Position numbers and translations under genes: made by a program
In this document: one piece after another, positions 11,788 through 23,700 of the stretch
How positions within the stretch are numbered: position 1 is the first letter of the stretch
How the letters are laid out: each line of letters opens with the position of its first letter
Source: Sipunculus nudus
Taxonomy: Eukaryota; Annelida; Sipuncula; Golfingiida; Sipunculidae
Reading direction: 5' to 3'
Assembly (NCBI GenBank): GCA_026874595.1
Contig: CM049307.1
Coordinates: 63,144,370 to 63,208,369, forward strand
Length of the DNA: 64,000 nt
Notes under the pieces: model-generated
Seen by the model: the letters and a program-made list of their open reading frames with translations, nothing else
What the model was told of the DNA's origin: nothing
Database searches by the model: none

Positions 11788-14700
11788 CTGAAATAATAAA
11801 AAAATATGAATATTTATTTATTTTAAGATTGGAAAAGCGATGAATATAACCAGAGTTAACAAGTAACCATGGGTAATAATTCTGTCATATTTCAATCAGT
11901 CTGCTGACTAAAAACACTTTAAGGGTAAACCACCAGCTTGTAAAATTACAATTTACTTTCTACAGTTACACTGGTGCTCCACATTCATCATTCATAATAT
12001 TTAAAACTAGATGTGGTCAGACAATGGTCCTCAGAGGGCTCCGCATTTCTGCTAGTGCTAGACTAGTTTACATATGGGTGAAAAATTTAGTTAAATTTGA
12101 AAAATATGACAAACAGAAACAGGTTTTTACATGAGAGAAAAAATCCTACTGGATCAAATTATATTAAAGAAGATTTGTCTTAAATAATGTGCAATGGAAA
12201 ATCACCAAATGTAGTCTGTTAGCCATATTTGATTTTGAGCAAGTCTGTAATTTGAGAGGTCTGGAGCCGTAGGCACCAATGATCCCTGTGAAATTGGGAA
12301 AGCCACAGTAGGTTGTTGAGTTATTGCGTGTGAAAGAAAATCAGGGATTGGGCTGTGGCGGCCATATTGGAATTCCGACAAGTCTGTAATTCAATAGGTC
12401 TTGAGCCGTCATAGGTACCAATCATCCTTGTGGATTAGGGAAAGCTGCAGTATGTTGTAGTTGAGTTATTGCGTGCAAAAGAAAATCAGTGATTGGGCTG
12501 TGGCGGCCATATTGGAATTCAGACATGTCTGTAATTCGATAGGTCTGGAGCCCTCATAGGTACCAATCATCCCTGTGAATTTCGGAATGCTACAGTATGT
12601 TGTTGTTGAGTTATCACGCGCAAAAGAAGTGTCACTGACAGAAGGACGGATGGACGGACTGACACAGTGATCACTATAGGGCACCGCTTGTCAAGTGGGG
12701 CCCTAATTATTAGAAAAAAAACACAAATAACTGCAGTATATTGTGATGTCTTTGCTGGCAAGACGGTCTTGTGCATTTAGAAAATTCAGAATGGTAGCGT
12801 ATCAGTTGCCAGATCATAACCCATGTAGTTTCAGTTTTGCCTGATAGATGGCAGAAGCATACAACCTTCCACTGTTTGCTGGAATGAAGAGACAAGTGGA
12901 ATGGCATTACACAGACCTACAGTGAAGTAATTAAGCACTTACCCCTTCTGTTAGATCCAATAGTTCTGCCATCCTCTTTAGTGTCACCCTGGTGTAATAC
13001 TTGGCCATCACACGGATATTCTGCAACAAATGAATACTGTTTACTGCATTAGAGGAATGTGGATTCAATACCTGTGAAACATGGGGGAGGGGGGAATGAA
13101 TACTGTGTAATGATACAAGGTGCATTGATATATCCAAATCCAAAATCAAATATCCATATCATCAGATGTCCCTGTATCTGTATGTTGATAATTTGATCAG
13201 GCAAATGGAAAGCAGCCTTCTATTTTATCAAAGAGATTCAGCACCATATAAGATGTAAGAAGAATTATCAATGGTCAGAAGCAAGTTGAATGGCACCTGA
13301 TTGGCTAACTGACTGGAAATTATTTACAGTATATGAACAGGGGAGATCACTGGCTTGTAATCTATATTATAAATACACCTAATGTATAACATCTTGTGTA
13401 CTGTGTCCTGAGTGAAGTATAGTGATATGCATTATGTACTGCTAGCTACTAGTGTTGAGAACTGGTTGTAACTTGATCAAAGATTATTACTAACAACAGT
13501 AGATGTCTACTGACTGGTTATCAGAATTGGCATTAAGGAGTATTGAATTCTGAACATATAGTACCTGTACAATGTCTTAACTGTTACACAGTCCTAAAAG
13601 TTATTTAATATCAGTAATAATTCAAGCCTACATGTGTATACTGTAACCAGGTATATACAGTTGCACAGACTTTTCGAACATTTCCTAGCATAAACTGAAA
13701 GCACATATTTCATTATCACAAAGCGTGAGTTATGTACAAAAACCTGAAAGCACACATTTCATTATCACAAAGCCTAAGTTATGTACAAAACTTTGAAATC
13801 AATTATAACCTTGCAAGACAGACTGAATCATTTGTCCCACTGACTGACCAAAATTCCAGGAGTTTTCCAGGTTTTCTCCAGGTCTAATAGGAATTTTTCC
13901 AGTTCACAAATTAACAACAATAATAAATTATCTTACAGAATTAGAGGGAAGGTTTTGGCTATAGACATTCATAAACTTGAGATCTAAACTGGTACATGAT
14001 ATGGAATGCAAATGACGTGTGACTGTTTAGACTGGCAATGAGTAATGACAAAACATAATATGAATATGCAACAAGACCTCATGGTTGGCCGGCAAGCTGA
14101 AATGGTAATCCTTTGCACCTGCAGCCAGTTTCCCCAACAAGTTGGGCAACTGTTATAAACCTCTTGTACTGATCCTCTGGAACAATATCTATAGCAGCAA
14201 ACATGGATCTATGCCAAAATAACAGAATATTCCCAATGTATATTAAAAAAAACACCATTTTTCCAGGTTTTCAAAGACCTGGCAAAGACATTTATAATAT
14301 CAAAGAGTATTCCAGGTTTCCAGGTTGAATACGAACCCAGAAATTATAATCTACCAACAGTCTACCAGTAACTTTTACAGCCCTAATTAAGACGGATACT
14401 GTCCTTCTTCACAGGCACTAGCTGACTTACATGTTCTACAGCCCTGATCTTCAGGTCCTTCCACCTCTTCTGCCCCTCCTCTGTCTTCGGGTTAAACACG
14501 TCTGTTGCTGTCAGACCTGCTGACCCAGTCTTCAGATCATTCTCATACTTCTGACACAGCTCTCTCCAGCGGATGATTTCTGAGGTGGTAAACTCTTCCA
14601 GCAAAGCTCTGGTAGGAAAATCAAAATAATTCTTAGTTTTAAACCTGATTTTGTTTTACTTCTTTTGAATATGATAAAATCAAATTTATTCATTACTGAA

Positions 14701-17700
14701 GTGTGTTTTATTTCTTTTTCTATTATTATTATGATTTTATGATAACACGGGGAAATTTTAACAATTATATTCATGTACTGTTTTCTGTTTTTAATGAAGA
14801 AATAATTTTTATAATTAACCTTGTGTGAAGTGAGGGCTATTGTTAATCTCAACTGTGCAATTGGGCCAGTTTAAATATCAGAAAAATCACTGAATATAAT
14901 TAAATATGACAAAATGGTCAGAAATGTGACATCTGAACAATGACTAAATTTTTGCATAAATCAATGAGATGGGAATTTTTAGTATTTGACAGCACACTTA
15001 ACTAGGGGCCATAACTTGATAAAGCCATGTATGAAGCTTTTTGTTTTAATATATATCTTTGGTAGAGGTAACTGCCATGTAAATTTGTCACTTTTTATGG
15101 TTTGACAAAATGCAAAAGTGCAAAATTCTTATCACAAAGTTTCCCTGGTCCTCCTAAATTATACAAAATGAGCTGTAAGAATAAGTCTTTTCCTAAATAA
15201 ACACAGACAACCTTACTTGTACTTGGGTATATCTTCTAGCGTCTTCTCTCCCTTAATTCTGTGGAGGAGGTCTGACTGCTCATTGTCATAAGGGGCCAGA
15301 ATCACGTACAGCACAGCACACTTCAGAGCCTGTGAATGGAATACAATAAGGACATCAATACAACATGCATATTTTTTTTTTTATATTTATATGAATTTTA
15401 CTTTAAATCTCTAATATTATCTTCTTCAGCTGTATACTATTATACAAATTTTATAGTCATTTAAATGTTAAAATCACAGGTGAAATGTATGCTTGAGTGA
15501 GTGAGCATATGAGAAATACAGAGACGGTGTGTTGCAGACCACTCAAGTCCAATGAATGCTCTATCAGTTTACAGTACATTTGTACTATTTGGTGTTTTAT
15601 TCTTTCCCCAAATTCATTTAATGTCATTTGATACATATGGCTGCATCTCATGTATTGCAAGAATACTATGTTGCTCAATGTGTATCAAATTTTCATACTC
15701 CCCTCTCCCAATAACTTTTTAATGACCTATGACAGCTCAGCACTCTCTGGGTCATAGCACGTCAAAGTAAGCATTCACAGCAAAAAAGACCTCAGAATCT
15801 CTATAGCATGATGACACAGTTGACACTTGACCCCAGGTCTGCAAAGCAGTTATTACGAGTTGATATTTTGAGAACCACCACACACTGTCTGGGATGAAAT
15901 GCCTGTGAGCAGGTAGACTGACCATGTGTTTCTTCTCTTCATCTTCTTGTATTTTCTTGGTGTCGTACACCGCTCGATAATGTTTACAGATGGACAGGTA
16001 CAGGCCTTCCTGCTGGTCCAGCTGGATCATTAGGTTGTAGTACTTCAGTTTTAACTCCTGTCAAGAAAAATATTTACATCAAAATACATTTGACTGAAAA
16101 ATATTTCCTCTCTTATTTAAAGACTAAAAACCATTGGGCATTGTGTATGTAATTTGTGATAGTTTAGCTGTTCATTTCTAAGCACTTTTAAAATCTCATA
16201 AGACAACAATTAGTTATTCTGCATATGGCAATCTCCAAATTAAATCTGATAAAACCATAAAACAAAATTAACTGGGATAAAAAACTCTGAGAACAAAAAA
16301 TGTGGTACCAGTGGGCAATGTTTTTTTCTTTTTCTTTCTTTACAAGATGAGATATAATACTTGGAATTTTTCTACTTGCCTAGAAAATCTGCTTCAGTTC
16401 TTGAAATGGTGTAAATGCTCAACACAGAATTTAGTCCATTTTCCATACCTTTCAGAATTCATTTAGGGAACTGTGCCATTACATAAAATAGCAACATTTT
16501 GAAGGATTTGGTCTTTATTTGCCATACAAATTTTGATCTATAAGAAATGAAAGCAGTGAATCCATGGAACAATGATTTTTTTTATATGGCATTAATATAT
16601 TTGATAACCTGTCATTTTCTAGGTGCGTCTTTACAGTATGACTTCCCTAAAGTGCCTGCACATCTTTACACAAGGTTCCTGCAACTCTTGGCAAAGCAAA
16701 TTTAAGACCTTTTTAAGACTAGCTGACAGAAAATTTAAGACCCTTTTAGACATAAAATTCTTAACTGGCCCTAACATGCTTTAAAACTACTGAAGATCTA
16801 CGAATATCTTTCTTTGACAAATATCCACGGCAACTTCTGCAAAACAAGCTTACCTTCGATCACCGAAATGTTTGTGCAGATTCATTATATCAGGATGGAT
16901 AAAATCAAATTTAAGACCTTTTTAAGACCTTTGTCAGGACTCCTGGCATTTTTAAGACCTTTTCAAGACCTTAAAAAAGCAAAATAAAAAATAAGACTTT
17001 TAAAATTACAATCAAGCTCACATGAGAATCCTCATCCTCAAAGAATTTAGTGTTGATTTTTTTGCTGATGATCTGCGTGCGGATGTAGTCCTTCTTGGCA
17101 AGACAAAGTCGCATCTGTTCCAGGATAAACTCAACCTTCTCCTTCTTCTCCATGGACCCAAATGTCTCCACCTGTTCAAAAGTGGTATATATCACTGATG
17201 ATACCCTGTACTGACCCAAGGCCTGATACTGATATTAAAGCTAAGATACACACATTGACAATGTTAAAAGCATATTGCTAGCATTATTAATTGAAGCAAT
17301 CAAGCAAGCACAAACAAGGGTATGATGATTGAAATTTGTCTGTAACTGTGAGCAATTCCATGCAATGACTGATACTTTCCCAGTACTTAAAAAATTTATA
17401 TTACTACAGAGCTTTTTTTCAGTGTGGTATGAATTCTAGCATTTCTTTTGGTCAACCAGTAAATTGATCTCCTGGTACTACATATATTTTGCAGTGTCAC
17501 ATGTACGAAAAGAAATATTAACCAAATTTCATAGCAATAGCACCAAATATACGTGGATATCCTTTTCTAAAAGCTGACTGAGACAATTAAATGAGTACTA
17601 ATGATTTATGATTTGTGTCCCTTTACTTCAGGTTAACATTATTTATTGTTTAATAAAGAAGAAATAAAACACATTTAATCTGTGCAAAGCAATTTCAGTA

Positions 17701-20700
17701 CCAATTTGACTACCACATTCTACAATAATGATAAGCCAGTCTGGACAATGGACACTGTGAGATATAAGTAATAACAGTTCTATGTTTTACCTGTAATTCT
17801 TGGAGGATGGTCGCAGCCTCAGCAATATTTCCTTGATCTTCTCTGATCATGGCCAAAGTCATAGTTAACCTGGCTCTCTCAATTTCAACATAAATCTGAA
17901 AAAATAAGAACAAAGACCGTTTTACAGCATGTTTTTGTGTGCACTATTTAGATTTTAAAAATCCCTTCAAAGTTATTGGCCAATTTATTTATCTGTTATG
18001 GTGTGCTGATCCTACTGATGCTGAATATAATTTTGGAAAACCATTTTCAAAAAGATACCAGACTCAATCTGCAATTACCAAGTAAAGTTGTTGTACCATA
18101 AAAAGAAAGGATGTGGGGCAAAAATACATGAAACAAGGTCAGCATACACCTCCCATCATGGCCATGATAACAAATTACTTCTTAGGTAGATGTTCCACCA
18201 GATTCTCATAGGAAGCCCCATGATTGTTCATTATTAAATTATTAAGTTTATTATATTAACAACTGAACAGAAGCTTAAATGACAGCCTTCATCAGCGCAC
18301 CTGTGGTGAATGTTCTTAATTATTATCTCAAAGGTAAGTAACACGGCATGGTCAGATGGAAAGATATATGTCAGACACTATGTCATCAGTAGTACATTGA
18401 CATAGTAGTCAACATTTACATTCAATGTATAACATTTACACATACCTTGCCAGCAGTGACAGTGCGCAGTGTGTCAATGAGTTTAAGCTTGGTCTCCAGG
18501 TTTGGTGTTTTCTCTACATAGCTGCAGGCCTCTTGTACCATCTTTGCCACCGCCTGGAGAAAAAAGGCAGTTTGAGTCCACATGAATGCTCAGATACAAT
18601 GAACATGAAAAAAAAAGAAAATCAAGTATGGGAAAATCACAAAATAAAGCAACCATACTCATAAAAGAACAGAATATACTCAAATCCCTGATAATTTATC
18701 AGCCTGATACTAAGCTAATATTTCTTTGCATAATCAACAGAATTGGCCTGTCAGTCCATCCAGGCATCCGCTCTTCCATTTGTATTGTAAATGTCTGTTC
18801 TCTATCAATCCATACAATCATGTATATTAAACTAATTACGACTCATTGAACGGATACAAATTCCGTCTCCACCGGGTCCATTCCATTACAAAAAGAGCAC
18901 CAAAAGCATCCAAGTCTGGTGATGCCTGGCCTAACTAAATATGCACTGATCAAACTTCTTGAAATATTTATTGGTTAATTTTTATAGTGAGTTTCATGAA
19001 AACTTATAAAATCCCTGGTTTTGCAGTGAAACCAAAGGTTAATGGATAGACAAACATATAGCTAAATAAACACACACTGCCCATACCATAATATGACCCA
19101 TCAACAAGACGGACATAGAAAAACTGACAGGAGTGATTTTTGAGGAAACAGTTGCATATAACAGTGCAATAATAATTCTAGATATATGTTCCTTATAATT
19201 GCACAGAGACCCCATGCAAGAGGACCAAATGGACTTATCATTTACTGATAATTCCAACAAGAATAGACTTGATAACTAATGGCTCTGACAAGGACCATTA
19301 TGACTGCTGACAGGATTCAACAAGAATCATTTTATTAAGTAAATAAAATCTTCATGAACTTGCACAACAAAAAGAATTGACAGAAAAAGGTTTGATATTA
19401 TTTGTAAACTGTAACACATTGAAAACATTATATTACAAAATCACACAGGGAGGAATTGATAAGATTATGAATCTGTTGGCTAGGGTTTGTGGGCTTCAAA
19501 ATCTGCTGCCAAAAATGCACCAGGGCTTCTAAATACAGCAGCGGTGCAGGTAAAAATGTTGTGAAGAGGTAATGTAGTCTGTTCATATATGTTAGATGTT
19601 ATTGTTTCAAGGCAAATTACATAAACATGGGTATTTTTGTGGTAAGGACATTTTTGGAAAAAGTAATATTTTGTAAGCATATGCATGTGAAATGTAAACA
19701 GCAGACGTTTCCTTGAAAATTAATAATTTTTTTTATTTTTGAATTTGACAACTGAGACAAGTAGTCCCAGCTATCCCACACTGCCTGACAGGAAGTGGTT
19801 CCTTTTGAGAAGAAACATCATCTGGCAGAAAGGTGATTACAGTATCTATTATGGGAGTCTATCAGGATATTTCAAGGCAAACTGGGTGCAGTAATTCTTT
19901 TTGTTGGCTTCATGAAGACAATAAAGGATTTTTTTATTATTGCTCAATCTGAACTATACTGCTGCATAGGTTCCAAATATTTACACAAATGTTACAGAAT
20001 ATTTTCACAAAATGTTACTGATTTATCAATAGCCATGTTCTAATAATTCATATTAACATTCAGGTAGCCAGCCCTCATTTCACAGAAAATTTCTAGCTGA
20101 ACCCTGACTGACAATCAATAGGCATTACTTTCTAGACAACCAGCCCTGGTAACATATATGATGATCAAGGAACATGCAAGTCTTGCAGATGGACAATACA
20201 GTCTGGTCAGTCAGTGGACTGGCTTATTCTGTTTCAACTCACTTGTTTCATCTGGCCACGCCTCTTGGTCAGCAAAATGATGTTTTCATTAAGAAGATCC
20301 CATCTTTTCTGTTCATAACACATCTTGACTATACACACCAGAATACGCCCTGTGGAATGTGTATCTGCTGCCTGCCAAAAAGCAAAGCTGAGACATTTTA
20401 TACTGCAATCAAACTTTTACTTATGTTTTCCTTTTAATCTGGATATTTTAGAACTTCCATATATGCTGAAATTGGAAAACTGAATTTAAGTGTAACATTT
20501 TAACAATGAGTAAAACCTTGAGGTCATACTGACCAACAGGAAAACTTTCAAACATATTAGACCTTCAATGAAAAAGGGATTCATTTATTCTTAATAAAAC
20601 TTAATTTTACCAGAATAACTATGGCACATGACAGGTATTTGACTTCAGGAAGTCTGCATATTTTAAAGAACTGCAATTACTGCATTGTCAATATAAATGC

Positions 20701-23700
20701 AATAGTATCTGGAAGAAACAATATGGTTTTGCTTGAGTGCTTTTCAAGTTTTAGGTTTTCTATCTAAAGATTTTTTTAATAAAGCATTGTCTCATATCAC
20801 TGGTCAGTAAAATAACCAATTTTACATCACTTACAGTTCTGGTCTGTTTCTCTAGAGCAAGCAGAACATCTATGGCCTCAGTCAACTTCCCTCCCTAAAA
20901 AAGAAACAACAACCATGAAATTATGAACAATAAACACTGGGGTACCCCAGGGATCAATCCTGGGTCCTCTATTGTACTTAATATATATGAATGACATACA
21001 TCAATGCAGCAACTATTTTAATTTCACACTATACGATGACGAAACAACATTATTTAACCCCTTGGCAAGTTACAACAAACTAAAAGACCAACACATCATC
21101 AACAAAGAATTAAATAAAGTACATAACTGGTTAAATGCTAATAAACTCTCATTAAATGTACAAAAAACAAAATTTATGATCTTTCATACTAAACATAAAA
21201 CTCTAAAAGATGGAAGCCCTGATCTCAAAATTGATAAAACACCAATAGAAAGGGTATCAGATTTCAATTTCTTGGGTATAACAACTAGAATACGGGTAGT
21301 CGACAAGCGACTACTTGTATCCGCCTAAATCAGAGTGGAACGGGTGAAGTGTTGCATATTAGCATGGATATTTTATCCCATGGCAGACAAACAGATGGGA
21401 GCTGTGCAAACATGGCTGCAGGTGGCGCCACCAGTTTTGCGTATGATAAAGAGCTATGTGAGATTTATACACATGCAAAATTTTGGCCCAATCGGTCAAA
21501 CGGTTCCCTAGATATGAGCTTGGATGTCGCAGCGTAAACTTGATTGTAGGTGGCGCCACCTGTCATAAAATCAGAAAAGCTATCCAGGATGTATAAGCAT
21601 GCCAAATTTCAGGTGAATTAGTCAAACCACTGCAGAAATATGAGTGATTTTAACCCAAGGCAGACGAACAGATGGACACTGTGCAAACATGGTTGCAGGT
21701 GGTGCCACCATTTTCGGTGTATGTTATAAAGCTCTCCAAGGGCTACATTTGTGCAAAAAAATTTTCCTGATCGGTCAACAGTTCCTGAGATATGAGCTTG
21801 GATGTCTGCAGCGTAAACGTGAATGTAGGTGGCGCCACCTGTCATAAAATCAGAAAAGCTATCCAGGATGTATACGCATGCTAAATTTCAGGTGAATTAG
21901 TCAAGTCACTGCAGAGATATGAGTGATTTTAACCCAAGGCAGACAAACAGATGGACACTGTGCAAACATGGTTGCAGGTAGCGCCACCATTTTTGGTGTA
22001 TGTTATAAAGCTCTCCAAGGGCTACATTTGTGCAAAAGAATTTTCCTGATCGGTCAAACGGTTCCTGAGATATGACTTTTGATGTCTGCAGCGTAAACGT
22101 GAATGTAGGTGGCGCCACCTGTCATAAAATCAGAAAAGCTATCCAGGATGTATACGCATGCCCAATTTCAGGTGAATTAGTCAAGTCACTGCAGAGATAT
22201 GAGTGATTTTAACCCAAGGCAGACGAACAGATGGACACTGTGCAAACATGGTTGCAGGTGGCGCCACCATTTTTGGTGTATGTAATAAAGCTCTCCGAGG
22301 GCTACATTTGTGCAAAAAAATTTTCCTGATCGGTCAAACGGTTCCCGAGATATGTGGGTTTATGTGTGGAAACAGACGCACAAACGGACGCAGAGCGCAA
22401 AGGAAAGGTCAGAGGTCAAAACAAAATCGGGGCGCAGCAGTTCACATGTGACCCGAACATAATCCCGGGTTTCGGAAAATTCCGCCCAGCGGTTACGGAG
22501 GAGTTCTCCGGACACCTACGCGGCGGCGGCGGCGGCGGCGGCGACCAGCTGAAAACATAGTATCCGCAAAACTCTGTTTTGGCGGATACAATAAATGAAC
22601 ACATGAAATGGCAGACACACACAAACAAAATTGCATCAAAAATTTCAAAATACATAGGAGTACTAAATAAATTAAAACAATACCTACCAATACACATACT
22701 TAAAACCATATATGATACACTTATTCTGTCCCAATTAAATTACGGAATCCTAATATGGGGTTCTGACACAAATAGATTAGAAAAATTACAAAAAAAAGCC
22801 TTAAGAATAATTACAAATAACAACTACAATGCACACACAGAACCAATCTTTAAATCATCAAAAACCCTAAAAATCAAGGATATTTTCAAATTAAACATAA
22901 TAAAATTTTATTATAATTATTGTCATGCAGCACTTCCAAAATTCTTCCTAACGTTTAATATATCGACAAGAAACATGACGCACAGACACAACACAAGACA
23001 CAAAGACACCCTAGCTACAAATAAAACAAGAACCAAAATAGCAGACAATAGTCTGAGGAACAAAATACCAAAAGTCATAAATGAAACTGACCATAACATT
23101 GCTGATAAAATCTACACCCACAGCCTCCAAGGATTAATTAATTACACCAAACAACATTTTATAAATACATACAAAGAAAAATGCACACAAACAAACTGCT
23201 ACATCTGTAACAAAAATTAGAATTTTTCGTTGTTTTTCCTTTCCTCCATTAACAAACAAACATATAAATACCCATTAATTCTTTCAATCTCCTTCACTAT
23301 TTTTGTAAACAATTATTATCATCTAATTGTAAATGTATCAAACATGTTCAATCATCCATATTTATATAGTTATATATACTTTCTTATACCAAATGTTTGC
23401 AGGTGGCTGTTGTGTCAGCGGAAAAAAAATCCTTACAACAGTCTCCTGACATAGTAAAAACGAAAATATAAACAATTGAATATACAATATATGGATATGT
23501 ACAATTTTATGTCGAATAAACTTCTTCTTCTTCTTCTACCTGGTAACTAAATTCTACTCTTGTTATAAATGAAGATTATGAGGCATCCATCCAATAAACT
23601 TCTATCATGTATTACACCAGAACCTGCCATGAGGGGACACCAGGATGAGCGAACACCTTCGATGTACGGACACTAAGCCAATGTCCCGACCCATTTCCCT

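Larger units (their letters stand above)
20930..23537 (+). mobile_element. 5'-truncated CR1/jockey-group LINE, split by element B1
   Basis: Two colinear pieces flank element B1. The left piece (about 20930-21284) encodes reverse transcriptase block B ([20 protein letters not shown]) and the catalytic block read as LYDDETTLF, then [15 protein letters not shown] and DFNFLGIT. The right piece (22592-23219) continues in the same protein ([40 protein letters not shown]) to a stop at 23217-23219. An AT-rich 3' UTR follows, ending in AATAAA and a (TTC)n tail near 23518-23537. The element lacks ORF1 and the endonuclease, so it is a dead 5' truncation. It sits in PSMD12 intron 1 on the strand opposite to the gene. 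Confidence 0.9.

Noticed and set aside
20455-20479. Candidate PSMD12 microexon of exactly 25 nt
   Set aside because: The phase fits but it would encode FSNFSIYG, unlike the conserved ASDMVSTS turn, and the donor (GTTCTA) and acceptor are weak.
20681-20708. Candidate PSMD12 microexon of 28 nt after the excellent acceptor TGTTTCTTCCAG
   Set aside because: The length fits the needed phase but the required reading frame contains TGA.
22579-23220. 213-residue open frame considered as a host gene
   Set aside because: Its sequence continues the LINE ORF2 C-terminal region and is followed by a LINE 3' end with a (TTC)n tail.
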